From an uncultured Bacilli bacterium (GTDB lineage: Bacteria; Bacillota_I; Bacilli_A; RF39; UBA660), in assembly GCA_947630515.1 (NCBI GenBank), contig CANRHY010000006.1:1-17880 (forward strand): DNA of 17,880 nucleotides, given 5' to 3'. A program made the position numbers and the translations under genes. Positions within the stretch are counted from its first letter, which is position 1; the number at the start of each line of letters is the position of its first letter. Positions 1 to 8,700 of this stretch are shown here, piece by piece. The notes under the pieces were generated by a model. That model did no database searches, was not told where the DNA came from, and saw only the letters and a program-made list of their open reading frames with translations.

Positions 1-144
1 CCCAGTACCATATGTTGAGCAAGTTCTATCAGCTATAGTTCTTTGAATCATTGGCCAAACAAATGCATAGAATAATGCTGCAACAGCTGCTATAGCTATA
101 ACAGTGATAACTGTCATATTTAATTCACCTGTAGCTTCTTTCAT
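1..144 (-). CDS. Small pilin-like membrane protein (partial, N-terminal 48 residues)
   Basis: This gene runs off the left edge, so only its first 48 codons are present. It starts at ATG 144, with a perfect AGGAGG at 155-160 and a promoter at 182-210. The protein has a short polar start (MKEATGELNM), one hydrophobic helix at about residues 11-31 (rich in A, I, V), then a Trp-Pro and a polar region with Cys42. A short leader ahead of a hydrophobic helix is the layout of Flp/Tad-type pilins. Gly6-Glu7 could be a prepilin peptidase site, but the classical Flp motif is not clear. It lies just downstream of the Tad operon, separated from it by the ORF6N gene. Its opening MKEA matches the start of the membrane protein at 5327-5758. 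A major pilin subunit is inferred; any small single-pass protein could look like this. Confidence 0.6.
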   Translation of the reverse strand, partial: MKEATGELNMTVITVIAIAAVAALFYAFVWPMIQRTIADRTCSTYGTG

Positions 145-181
145 AAATTATCATCCTCCTCTTATTATTATTACAATTATT

Positions 182-210
182 ATTATACTTTAAACGCAAA
201 TAATTATCAA
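182..210 (-). promoter_or_regulatory. Sigma-A-type promoter of the pilin-like gene
   Basis: On the minus strand, TTGATA (205-210) is followed by a 17-base spacer and TATAAT (182-187). The predicted start is near 175, about 30 bases before ATG 144. The small pilin-like gene therefore has its own transcription, as expected for an abundant subunit. Confidence 0.75.
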
Positions 211-318
211 GTATTATAAAAAAAAATGTAAAATTTTGTAAAAGATTTTGACATATTATAAAAATTTAAACATTTTTTAACTTATTAGTATCTTTTATTA
301 CAAATTTATATATACGTT

Positions 319-345
319 TTTGAGGTCGCATATTGCGACCTCAAA
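319..345. repeat. Perfect palindrome just after the ORF6N gene
   Basis: This is a 12-bp perfect inverted repeat around a 3-base centre (331-333), 18 bases past the ORF6N stop codon. Its core is AGGTCGCATATTGCGACCT. On the minus strand no U-run follows it, so it is not a standard terminator for the ORF6N gene. On the plus strand a T-run comes at 352-357, but no plus-strand gene precedes it. The core is a close relative of the palindrome inside the ORF6N gene at 1040-1072. It may be a protein-binding site or a palindromic repeat element. Confidence 0.75.
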
Positions 346-363
346 TTTCAATTTTTTATAAAA

Positions 364-1263
364 TTATTTTTTAATTATTGTATTAATTTTTTCTATTAAT
401 AATCTTTTGACATCATCATCTTGAATTAAATTAATTGAAAACGTCTTATGTCCTATTCTATTTATACTAGCTCCACAGTGATAAACCACAGAGTTATCAA
501 TAATAAAATACCTATCATGAAAGGTATTATTATAATATACTGATAAATTATTACATTGTTGATTATATGCTTTTATATCTCGTTCAGTTAATAATTTATT
601 TTTTCTAGTTATTATACTTACTTTTACTTTTAATCTTTTTACCATATCTAATATTGTACTATCTGCATAACTATCTATTACTATTAAAGACTCGTTAGCA
701 CTTTTAAATATATCTAATATTTTAGAATACGCATCATATATTTGCCCATTAAAATAAATTTCATTTACTTTCTTTTTTTCTTCTAATCCATTAAATAATT
801 CTTGCAACAATTTAATATCGTTAGTATTTTTTTCGATTTTCACACTATTATTTATTATTTGTTTTTGTATAATTAAATCATTTGAAATATATTTACGCAT
901 AAATACAAAAGCGTCCATAATAGCAATACTCACTTTAGTAGCAATATCAGATTTTAAAACAGTTGCAAGCATAGCTACACCTTCTTCTGTAAAAACCCTA
1001 TAATTATACCTACGTCCTCCGCGAGTACTAATGTTGTTATTTTCTAAGGTCACAAATTGTGACCTTAGAAAACCCCACTCTTCACTTGTTAATACAAAAC
1101 TAAATCTTTCTGGAAACTTATCTTGATTTCTTTTAACAGCTTCGTTAATTCTTTTTGTTTCCACTTGATATAATGCTGCTAAATCTGAATCTAGCATTAC
1201 TTGTTTACCCCTTATTTCATAAATTAAATTTTCTACTTTTTCTTTCTCAATTATTTCATTCAT
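364..1263 (-). CDS. ORF6N-domain DNA-binding protein with PLD-like C-terminal region
   Basis: The N-terminal part (about residues 10-100) is an ORF6N domain. It shows the IYEIRGKQVMLDSDLAALY start, the VKRN...FPERFSF block, LRSQ, and the RGGRRY...VFTEEGVAML end. ORF6N is a KilA-N-related DNA-binding domain of phage and chromosomal regulators. Residues 140-165 look like a short coiled linker. The C-terminal part (about 170-280) has an LIVIDSYAD strand and an FHDRYFIID...YHCGAS block resembling a PLD-like fold, but only one HD motif is visible and catalysis is doubtful. AGGAGG at 1273-1278 supports ATG 1263. The gene has its own promoter and sits between the Tad operon terminator and the pilin-like gene, like an insertion. 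A 33-base palindrome lies inside the ORF6N coding part (1040-1072). The DNA target and role are unknown; self-regulation is an inference. Confidence 0.9.
   Translation of the reverse strand: MNEIIEKEKVENLIYEIRGKQVMLDSDLAALYQVETKRINEAVKRNQDKFPERFSFVLTSEEWGFLRSQFVTLENNNISTRGGRRYNYRVFTEEGVAMLATVLKSDIATKVSIAIMDAFVFMRKYISNDLIIQKQIINNSVKIEKNTNDIKLLQELFNGLEEKKKVNEIYFNGQIYDAYSKILDIFKSANESLIVIDSYADSTILDMVKRLKVKVSIITRKNKLLTERDIKAYNQQCNNLSVYYNNTFHDRYFIIDNSVVYHCGASINRIGHKTFSINLIQDDDVKRLLIEKINTIIKK
1040..1072. repeat. 33-base perfect palindrome inside the ORF6N coding region
   Basis: Two 16-base arms lie around the central base 1056, with core AGGTCACAAATTGTGACCT. It encodes residues 65-74 (FLRSQFVTLE) of the ORF6N protein. 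Compared with the palindrome at 319-345, the core differs at three places. Two of these are paired positions (A-T here, G-C there), so the symmetry is kept. This suggests selection on the palindrome, or a shared repeat origin. Confidence 0.85.
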
Positions 1264-1313
1264 TTTTCAATACCTCCTTATTTTATTTTTTTCTTAAATC
1301 TCCCAGTAAATTA

Positions 1314-1342
1314 ATCATACTATAAATATATATGTTTGTCAA
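1314..1342 (-). promoter_or_regulatory. Sigma-A-type promoter of the ORF6N gene
   Basis: Consensus TTGACA (1337-1342), a 17-base spacer and TATGAT (1314-1319) lie on the minus strand. The predicted start is near 1307, giving a leader of about 44 bases. This is among the strongest promoters in the window. Confidence 0.85.
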
Positions 1343-1364
1343 TATATTTGTTCGTTTTTTTATA

Positions 1365-1395
1365 ATTAAAAAAACTTCTGAATAACAGAAGCTTT
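1365..1395 (-). terminator. Intrinsic terminator of the Tad operon
   Basis: On the minus strand a 6-bp stem CTTCTG/CAGAAG (1375-1380 with 1386-1391, 5-base loop) is followed by seven U. It begins 3 bases after the tadC stop codon and separates the Tad operon from the ORF6N gene. Confidence 0.8.
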
Positions 1396-1398
1396 ATA

Positions 1399-2190
1399 CT
1401 ATCCAGCTTGAAACATTCTTAAAATTGCAAGTAACAAAATTATCATAACACCAACACCAGTTGTTGATAACATAACCATTGTTTTCTTTTCCATTCTTTC
1501 AAGTCTTTCTTTATATTTAGTATCTCTACTCTTAGCTTGTAAATTACTTATAGTTCTAGAAAATACTATTAATTGATCTTGCTTTCTTTCTTGATTACCT
1601 AAACCTAACCTATAAAGAAGTCTCATCATTCTCATAGAATCTCTTACAGGATATTTAATAGCAAACGCCATATAAGGGTCAATTGTTGAGTCACCAGCAT
1701 TAATACTAGCAATTAACTCTCTAAGACCTTCTTTAAATATAGCAGGTGCTTGATCTATACTTTTAGAAAGCGCTACTGGAACAGTATAGTGTTGAATTAA
1801 TATTTCCAAACTTTTTAAATAATATGGTAATAATAAATCTATTTCATGTAAATGTTTTTTATAATAAGTTTTCAAATTACTATAACCTGATTTAAATATT
1901 AAATATGCTACTATAAAACATACTATCAAGTTAACAAAATTTAAACTACCAATAAATACTACAACAAGAATTAATAACACTAAAAGTCCGTTTTTAACTC
2001 TTTTTTCATATAAAACATTAGCATCAACTTGATCTCCATATCTAGCCGAAACTAGAAAATCATAATCATCTTCTCTTAAAAGTTGAAACACTTTTTCATT
2101 ATCTTTAATAAATTTATTACCATCAATCATACCCTGCGAAAAAAGTATAACCATAAGTAATATTCCAACAATTGCAATTTCCCACATCAT
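1399..2190 (-). CDS. tadC: TadC-like type II secretion F-domain membrane protein
   Basis: This is a polytopic membrane protein of 263 residues, the usual length of Tad platform proteins. It has a hydrophobic N-terminal helix (about 3-20), a double hydrophobic block (about 69-101), a long cytoplasmic T2SSF-like segment with conserved-looking charged helices (KSLEILIQHY, then RLGLGNQERK), and a last TM helix (about 240-260). TadB and TadC are taken to form the inner-membrane platform on which the CpaF ATPase acts during pilus assembly. Its ATG overlaps the tadB stop as ATGA, so translation is probably coupled. A second ATG follows at once, and either could be used. It is the last gene of the operon, directly before a terminator. 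The TadC assignment rests on gene order, TM layout and size more than on a single motif. Confidence 0.8.
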   Translation of the reverse strand: MMWEIAIVGILLMVILFSQGMIDGNKFIKDNEKVFQLLREDDYDFLVSARYGDQVDANVLYEKRVKNGLLVLLILVVVFIGSLNFVNLIVCFIVAYLIFKSGYSNLKTYYKKHLHEIDLLLPYYLKSLEILIQHYTVPVALSKSIDQAPAIFKEGLRELIASINAGDSTIDPYMAFAIKYPVRDSMRMMRLLYRLGLGNQERKQDQLIVFSRTISNLQAKSRDTKYKERLERMEKKTMVMLSTTGVGVMIILLLAILRMFQAG

Positions 2191-3086
2191 TCGGCACCCA
2201 CATCCTCATTATAATATTTTTCCCCACTAATAAGGAAATAAGTATTTATTATTATTACACCATGTAAGAGTATTTGTACATACCATATTTCAATAAGAGC
2301 TAAATAACTTTCATTACCAAGCAAATATTGTACCAAAGCTACTAAGAAATAAAGAGCAACACCAAATGTTAAGAATTGCTTATGGAAGTTTTGTCTATCT
2401 ATTCTATCTCTATAAACACTTTCAACTAACATATCAATATCTTGTAGCATTCCTTCAAGAGCTTCACCTGAATCTTTTGAACCCTCTTTAGTAATTTGTA
2501 AGAACAATTGATGCATATTTCTAATTACATAAAAATCATACTTACCATTAAAATATGTAATAGCATCATCTATTGTACTACTAGCATAAGCTATACTTAT
2601 CATTTCTTTAACATCTGCTAAAACTGGATCTTCTAAGACTCCACTATCTCTTACACCCTCAAGTGACTTAACAAAAGATTGAGTAGTATTAAATTCCATT
2701 ATTACGTTTGTAGAATATACTTGAATTTGTTCAAATATAAACTCACTATATACCTTATTACATCTTAAATAAGCTAAATATGGTATAAACATTACAGCTA
2801 TAACTGCATAAATTATCGAAATAATTATACTATAAAAGTATAGATAAGATATAATAGCAGCTCCACCCGCAAAAATAGCTATTTGAATTAAATATTGTCT
2901 TGGTGTATATTCTTGCCCTAATTCTTTAGTTTTTTCTCTAACTACTTTAAATGAATACGGAGCATATTTATTATAAATATCAGTTATACCTGTAGAAATG
3001 TATTTATAAAATTTTTCTCCTTTATTTTTTCTATATAATATTATAAATAATACTATAAGAGAAAATATCACCATTTCTATATACAT
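2187..3086 (-). CDS. tadB: TadB-like type II secretion F-domain membrane protein
   Basis: The protein has 299 residues with an N-terminal TM helix (about 3-18), a hydrophobic pair (about 68-106), a cytoplasmic T2SSF region (about 115-235) and two C-terminal TM helices (about 238-258 and 264-287). The cytoplasmic part contains the pattern typical of the GspF/TadB family, with a LFLQITKEGSKDSGEALEGM stretch and the following ...MLVESVYRDRIDRQNF. It is the expected partner of TadC in the inner-membrane base of a Tad pilus or a related Gram-positive assembly system. A GAGGTGA ribosome site (3097-3103) precedes ATG 3086. The gap to cpaF is 29 bases and the gene overlaps tadC by 4, so the three are one transcript. 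Confidence 0.85.
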   Translation of the reverse strand: MYIEMVIFSLIVLFIILYRKNKGEKFYKYISTGITDIYNKYAPYSFKVVREKTKELGQEYTPRQYLIQIAIFAGGAAIISYLYFYSIIISIIYAVIAVMFIPYLAYLRCNKVYSEFIFEQIQVYSTNVIMEFNTTQSFVKSLEGVRDSGVLEDPVLADVKEMISIAYASSTIDDAITYFNGKYDFYVIRNMHQLFLQITKEGSKDSGEALEGMLQDIDMLVESVYRDRIDRQNFHKQFLTFGVALYFLVALVQYLLGNESYLALIEIWYVQILLHGVIIINTYFLISGEKYYNEDVGAE

Positions 3087-3115
3087 ATCTACTCATTCAC
3101 CTCACTTTTTATATT

Positions 3116-4213
3116 TTAAACTGCTTCTACAACAGCTTCTTTCATTTGTTCTTCTTCTTTAACAAAAGTTTCTCTTGGTAAATATATTCCTTGAGCATCT
3201 AAATAATCAAGTAAATGTGCTGATGGATTATGATATACTTCTACACCATTCATACTTTTAGAATATATTACATTTGATTTTGCTTCATTTGTTTCATCAT
3301 CTACATAAAACTCACATACTTCAACTATCTCTCTTTGAAATCTTCCATATTGCTTAGACATATATCCTTTTACATGTATACCTAAATGTATATATCTATG
3401 TATACTTTTCAAGAATTGATCAACATCCAAATTAGTTTCAAGCAAACTATAAAGACGCATTGGAATACCACTAGCTTTATCTGAGTGAATTGTAGATAAT
3501 ATATTGTGTCCACTACTGATTGAGTTACGAACAGCAGTAACTGCTTCTGCACTACGAACCTCAGATAATAAAATCCATCTTGGATTTTGTCTCATACAAG
3601 TAACTAGCACTTCACTATAGCTGGCTATATTATTTGTCTTCATTGCAACTATATCTCTATGAGGAAATATTCTATCTAAGTGAAGTTCTAGTGTATCTTC
3701 TATTGTTATTATTTTTTCATTTTCTTTAGTATGACTTGCTAAATATTTAACAAGTTCAGTTTTACCACTACCAGTTTCACCACTAACTATTATATTGCAG
3801 TGTCCTTCAACACATTTAAATAGAAAATCATGAAGTGGAAGTGATACATAATTTTCATTAATAAGTTTTTCTTTATTAAGTCTAATCTTAGCTGGAGTCT
3901 TACGAATAACACACGCTATTCCATTTGTAGCTATACTATCATGTACAAAGTTAAGACGTAACTCAGCACTTTCAGCATCAAGAAATGGATGTGCCATATT
4001 AAATGTTTTGCCCATAACATTAGAACATTGGAAAGCAATTTTTTCCATAAGTTCATTATTAATTTCTGGTCTATCTACTCTAAAAACACCTTGACTTAAT
4101 GTTTTAAGCCATACCATACCACCATTAGAATAAGATACGTCTGTAATATCATCGTTATCCAAAAATTCTTTCAAAGGGCCAAAATCAATTTGATCAAATA
4201 TTGTGTTATCCAT
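3116..4213 (-). CDS. cpaF: CpaF/TadA-type assembly ATPase
   Basis: This is a secretion/pilus assembly ATPase of the GspE/VirB11 superfamily, a hexameric cytoplasmic motor for Tad-type systems. Visible motifs are Walker A GETGSGKT (145-152), the Asp box TIEDTLEL (170-177), RQNPRW followed by Walker B WILLSEVRS (213-221), and the His box STIHSD (240-245). The N-terminal domain (about 1-110) is the usual substrate/partner-binding part. At 365 residues it is slightly short for CpaF (often 400-480), with a reduced N-terminal extension. Walker B carries Ser-Glu where many relatives have Gly-Glu. AAGGAG lies 8 bases before ATG 4213. It is the second gene of the operon, 27 bases after the cpaB-like gene and 29 before tadB. 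Family assignment is firm; the exported subunit is inferred. Confidence 0.95.
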   Translation of the reverse strand: MDNTIFDQIDFGPLKEFLDNDDITDVSYSNGGMVWLKTLSQGVFRVDRPEINNELMEKIAFQCSNVMGKTFNMAHPFLDAESAELRLNFVHDSIATNGIACVIRKTPAKIRLNKEKLINENYVSLPLHDFLFKCVEGHCNIIVSGETGSGKTELVKYLASHTKENEKIITIEDTLELHLDRIFPHRDIVAMKTNNIASYSEVLVTCMRQNPRWILLSEVRSAEAVTAVRNSISSGHNILSTIHSDKASGIPMRLYSLLETNLDVDQFLKSIHRYIHLGIHVKGYMSKQYGRFQREIVEVCEFYVDDETNEAKSNVIYSKSMNGVEVYHNPSAHLLDYLDAQGIYLPRETFVKEEEQMKEAVVEAV

Positions 4214-4240
4214 AATTTAACTCCTTTTTATCTTTTTTTA

Positions 4241-5047
4241 TTAATTTATAGTACCAACATTACCACTTCCACCAGAACTTTGATCTGGAAGTATTACTGT
4301 TTGACTTAATATGAAACTCTCTAAGTATTCACTACTTACTACAGTAGCACTTGGATTTTCACTATATTCTTTGTTTCTTGGAACAGGTATAATTTCTCCG
4401 CTTAAATATGATGCTTTTCTTAAAAGTAAATGCATATCTTCTGGAACAGCAAATATCAAACTAGATGGTGTTCCCATTTGAGAACTATTTTCAAATACAT
4501 GATTACCACTTGAATCTTTTACTGCTAAAACTTCAATACTTTCAATTAACTTACCTAAAAGTAATTTACCAGTTTCATCATGCGCAACATAATATAAGTC
4601 TATATAGTTTCCTGGAAAAATTGAGTTACCATAAGTACTTTCAGTATCAACATTTAAACTAACAACTGTATATCCAGTAGGAATATTTTCAAATGCTGAA
4701 TCTGGCATTTCAGCCCAAGTAACTATAGTACTATCATAAAATAAACTACCAGCAGGAATCATAGTATTATAGTTAGCATACTTACCAACTATATCATTTA
4801 CATTCCTCATTGTGTTGCTTTGAAGCATTGAACTAGGTATTTCAATATAACCTATCATATCCTCAGTAATTTGAGTTCTAGGTTGTATCTCAACTTTAGC
4901 ATATGGTACAGTAACTGGTCTTGTTGCTTGATTAATTCTATAACTATAACCAAACCAAATAACAAGTACTGCCGCTATACCACAAATAATTGTAATAGTA
5001 TTCTTATTACTTAAAAACCTTTTCAAAGAAATCATTAAATTCTTCAT
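4241..5047 (-). CDS. cpaB: CpaB/RcpC-like SAF-domain pilus assembly protein
   Basis: The protein is 268 residues: one N-terminal TM anchor (about 17-34), then a SAF-type domain (about 43-105, VTVPYAKVEIQPRTQITEDM and following), then a second beta-rich domain with the NIPTGYTVVSLNVD and FPGNYIDLYYV pattern typical of CpaB/RcpC proteins. These act outside the membrane in Flp/Tad pilus assembly; in Gram-positives the partner secretin is absent, so the role may be wall-side scaffolding. The C-terminus is a short Ser/Gly-rich tail. AGGAGGAG at 5051-5058 supports ATG 5047, and a promoter at 5073-5101 makes this the first gene of the operon. A cpaB-cpaF-tadB-tadC order is a familiar minimal Tad core. 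Confidence 0.85.
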   Translation of the reverse strand: MKNLMISLKRFLSNKNTITIICGIAAVLVIWFGYSYRINQATRPVTVPYAKVEIQPRTQITEDMIGYIEIPSSMLQSNTMRNVNDIVGKYANYNTMIPAGSLFYDSTIVTWAEMPDSAFENIPTGYTVVSLNVDTESTYGNSIFPGNYIDLYYVAHDETGKLLLGKLIESIEVLAVKDSSGNHVFENSSQMGTPSSLIFAVPEDMHLLLRKASYLSGEIIPVPRNKEYSENPSATVVSSEYLESFILSQTVILPDQSSGGSGNVGTIN

Positions 5048-5072
5048 AAACTCCTCCTATCCTTACTATAAC

Positions 5073-5101
5073 ATTATAAAACAAAATACATATAAAATCA
5101 A
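5073..5101 (-). promoter_or_regulatory. Sigma-A-type promoter of the Tad operon
   Basis: On the minus strand, TTGATT (5096-5101), a 17-base spacer and TATAAT (5073-5078) precede the cpaB-like gene. The predicted start is near 5066, leaving a leader of about 19 bases that holds the AGGAGGAG site. Confidence 0.7.
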
Positions 5102-5163
5102 TTAACAATTAAAAAATCATTTAAAAAGTTAAACAAAACCTTTGCTTAACTTTTTTAATATTC

Positions 5164-5244
5164 TTATACTCTTAAATTTGTTATAGGAAAAATATATATT
5201 CCACTCTCAGGATCTTTTGCAATAATATCGCTAAATTCAGCAAT
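5164..5244 (-). pseudogene. Possible remnant of a lost gene (26 open codons, no start)
   Basis: In the 279-base gap between the surface operon and the Tad operon, one minus-strand frame reads 26 codons (IAEFSDIIAKDPESGIYIF, then PITNLRV) and ends in TAA at 5164-5166. The composition looks protein-like and less monotonous than the AT-rich flanks. It has no start codon and a stop directly upstream. It may be the tail of a decayed gene or pure chance. Confidence 0.25.
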
Positions 5245-5308
5245 TTAGTATACAAATTTTAACCATTTTAATATGAATTTTTTAACAAATTTAGTATACA
5301 AATTTTAA
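5242..5308. repeat. Direct repeat pair, 21 bases, 46-base period
   Basis: Two identical 21-base copies lie at 5242-5262 and 5288-5308. Each is centred on GTATAC within AATTTAGTATACAAATT, an imperfect palindrome. They lie between the terminator of the surface operon and the Tad promoter, about 140 bases or more upstream of the latter. They could be regulator sites or a small duplication; the very AT-rich context weakens the case. Confidence 0.6.
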
Positions 5309-5338
5309 AAAAAACAGAATAGCTTTCTATTCTGTTTT
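5303..5338 (-). terminator. Intrinsic terminator of the surface-protein operon
   Basis: A perfect 12-bp stem (5311-5322 with 5327-5338) and a 4-base loop are followed by a short U-run on the minus strand. The TAG stop of the last gene (5327-5329) lies inside the hairpin. The region right after the stem is A-rich, which fits an insulated operon end. Confidence 0.85.
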
Positions 5339-5758
5339 ACTTACTTGTTCATACTTTGTTTCTAATATACCACTTAAAACTGTTACAATATCAAAGTCCA
5401 TACTATCACTATCAGCTGTTACTTTGTATTCATTAGTAGCGGTCTTAACTCTTACAGTAGCTTTTGGTGGATTTTCATATATATCATAAAATTCTAATGT
5501 ATATGTCTTTGAAGAATTAACACTATCAGCAAATCTTCTTGTAAAGTTTTCAACAAATTTTTCTTCTACTATTCTTATATCACCATATTGTCTATATACT
5601 CCATAGTCTATAGAATCAATCATTGCTGCTTCCATTACTTCTTTTGTCAAATAGTAGTCCTCTTCCCCTGTTCCTGTCAAATCTTGAACTAATATCATTA
5701 TTACTATTATTAATAGTCCAAGTCCTATTAATAAGTACGCCCAAAATGCCTCTTTCAT
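5327..5758 (-). CDS. Small TadE/pilin-like single-pass membrane protein
   Basis: The protein is 143 residues with a strong N-terminal TM helix (about 6-25) preceded by a very short polar leader (MKEAFW). It continues as a soluble extracytoplasmic part with an acidic start (TGTGEEDYYLTKEVMEAAMI), a helix and a beta-rich end (TLEFYDIYENPPKATVRVKT). The shape of short leader, one helix and small outer domain is that of TadE-like minor pilins or pseudopilins. No firm family motif is visible, so this is inference from layout and from the Tad genes downstream. Its ATG lies 4 bases after the stop of the 1037-residue protein, and its GAGGTGA ribosome site overlaps that stop, so the two are almost surely co-translated. 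It is the last gene of a three-gene operon. Confidence 0.65.
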   Translation of the reverse strand: MKEAFWAYLLIGLGLLIIVIMILVQDLTGTGEEDYYLTKEVMEAAMIDSIDYGVYRQYGDIRIVEEKFVENFTRRFADSVNSSKTYTLEFYDIYENPPKATVRVKTATNEYKVTADSDSMDFDIVTVLSGILETKYEQVSKTE

Positions 5759-5762
5759 CTAA

Positions 5763-8700
5763 TCACCTCAACTTTTTATAATGAAACAAATCATTTATAC
5801 TAGAAACATTTTCTTTTACTACTGTTCCACCAAATTCCTTTAATTTTTTATTTATAAAACTGCTAGTACAACTAAGATCTTCATTACAAGAAATAGAATA
5901 ATCTAAATATCCATTTCCTTTATTATAATCTTTTATTTTGTTAATAACTGAAGGTGTTAAAGTAATTGAATACTTAGGCTTTTTATCAGTCCATATTCTA
6001 TCTCCTAATTTTTCAATTTCAGCAATAATGTCTCCAGCATTTTTTGTATTCCAGTTATAACCAATCTTTCTATTATTAGGGAATATATCATTTAAATCAA
6101 TACTTCTAAAATATACACCAAAATCAGATCCATTATCACTTGTCTCATCACATACTCCACCATCACATTCATAACATAAATGAGTTGGTTCTCCATCATC
6201 ACAAGTATAATTAGTTAAATCATTTACAACATGATATGCACATTTAAATGTACCCTTACCTAAAGATATAGGTCTATCTTGTCCTGGAACATCATATGTA
6301 ACATTAATATCATAGTCTCCTGTCTCTCTTGCTAAATCTGTAGGCCATGATTTAGGATTCATTGGTAAACAATATCTTCCCTCTGAATTTGTACAATTAG
6401 TTGCATATAAATCTCCAGAATACACTTCAGTATACAAATCTTGTGATTGATAAGTAATACTCTCTATATAAACTTTAATATCAACAAACTTATTACTTGG
6501 AACATTTAATGTAGTAGATGAACAACTTCCATTACTACAAGTATAATAACTTGCTGTCTCAGTTTGATATTCTCCTTCATTAGGATCTCCTAAACATTCA
6601 CCACAGTAGTCTTCCCATTCATTAGATTCATAATAACTTGTTTTAGTAACTTCAGGACTAGAATACTCAGTTTTAACCTTTATAGGGAAGTTCATCTTAA
6701 ACTTTTCATTTTCATCATAAGTAATATTAATCTTTATAGCTTTTTCCCCATCATACTCAACTACTTTATTATAAGTTTTTAATTCAGCACTTGTAGAATG
6801 AGTACCAGCTGAAGTTTCATAAGAACTTGGTTTATTATAAAATGCTTTCATACTAGCGTCTGTTGTTTCTTTATCAGTTAACATATTACAATCTTGTATT
6901 TGATATAAAAGAGTATCTCTATAATCCAAACTTTTATTATAAGCACTTACTGCATTATCATAAGCTTCTCTAGCAGCTGCCACACTATCAGGATCTGCTG
7001 GATCAGCACTATCATATGCAGCTTTTGCATTAATCATAGTTGTATAATCTGATCTTACACTATTATTAGATGAATCATAATCACTCTTCCATCCATCATA
7101 ATTAATTTCAGCACCACATTCTCTAGTAGTCTTAGTAACTAAACTTAAATTACTTTCATTAAATTTATCACTTGTAAGTTTATGAGTAAATGACATACCA
7201 GCAATTACTGTTTCTTTATCCATAAATTCAAATTTTATATTTTCTCTACAATAAACAGCACAATAACTATTACCATATTCTGTTTTATAAGATTCTGTAG
7301 TATTAGCTAAAATATTACACATTGCTGGGTCTTTTATAGTACCTTCAGTTCCTTCCTTAGAACAACTATTAGGCATTCCAGGATTACCATCTTGATCTTC
7401 TGATGTTATAGGTTCTGGCTCACATTTGTCACCCTTATCACATACTTTTTTCCATTCTGGACCATCACATTCAGTTGGGTCATCAGGATATTGTATATAA
7501 CATTCATCTTCACTTATTTTTTGGCATATACACTCACCTACCCAAGCATTACGATCAGGAAGTTCTTTACCTTCTTTATCATAATACTTACTATCTGAAC
7601 TTATTTGACAAGCACATGAATTTTCCCATTCTTCTAAAGTAGATACTTCGTTTCCATTCTTGTCATAAAACTTATCATCTATTCCATCTTTATCAGTATC
7701 TTCTCTTGTACATGTATTACCATCTTTCATTAAAGAGTCAAAATCCCATATATTATAGTTTTCGCCATATCTAGGGTCTGCAAGTTCAGTCCAAAATGAA
7801 GAATCTTGAACAGGTCTTCCTTTATATCCTCTAGTACTTTGTAATGCTTTAGGCATTAAAGATGTACCATGTGTTCCTGTAGTATAAAAGAAATTTACCC
7901 AGTTATCTAAATAAGTAGTGGCACCAACTCTTTCCATACCAGTATTAACAAAATATGAAGCCAAACCTTTTAGTGTTGAAAACATCCACTTATTAGCATC
8001 ACCGCTTTTATTTTTACTTGGAATATAGTCTAACGCCCAAATAGGCTCAGCTATTATAACGTAATTCTTTAAACCAATATTATCTTTTTTATCAGCATCA
8101 TATATTGCATCATATAATGTTCTAACAGAAGTACAATGATCTGTTTTTAAATCAGTTTTAAATTCTTCAATATTACAAACATCCAAATTCATTAGCATTT
8201 CATAAGTATGATACCATTTAGTTCCATTAAAATCATGTTTATCATTAAGCCAAGTATCTTCACCTCTCATCCAAGCTGCAAGTTTAGAATTTGCAGGATT
8301 AGGAAAGCCTAGGGAAGAACCGGGAGTTCCATATATATCTGCAGCATTATATTTAACTCCAACTCTAATACCATCAATTGTCGTAAAGCCATCGCTTTCT
8401 GGTAATTGAACACAATCATTAGTATATTTTCCATTTTTAATTAAACCACAAACAGCTCTAGGATATCCATCCTTTGTATTTGCATTATTTCCCATATTAT
8501 ATAAATGATAATATGACCAATCTTGATGGAAAGCTGTACTCATTGCTCCTTTTTTAGGGCCAGGTGTATTCACTGTAGTTGCTTTATCATTAAATGTCAT
8601 CATATAATATAATGCCTTCACGTCAAGAGTTTCTTTATTAACTAAACTAAACTTTATTCCAATAACACCATGATTAGATCCAAACAATTGCTTACCGCTT

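Noticed and set aside
319..345. Rho-independent terminator for the ORF6N gene
   Set aside because: The stem is strong, but on the minus strand it is followed by AAAACG rather than a U-run. It is better explained as a palindrome related to the one inside the gene.
4465..4662. Plus-strand open frame opposite the cpaB-like gene
   Set aside because: It is a shadow of a clear minus-strand gene, with no ribosome site and repetitive aromatic composition. The same holds for the plus-strand frames opposite dxs and smc.
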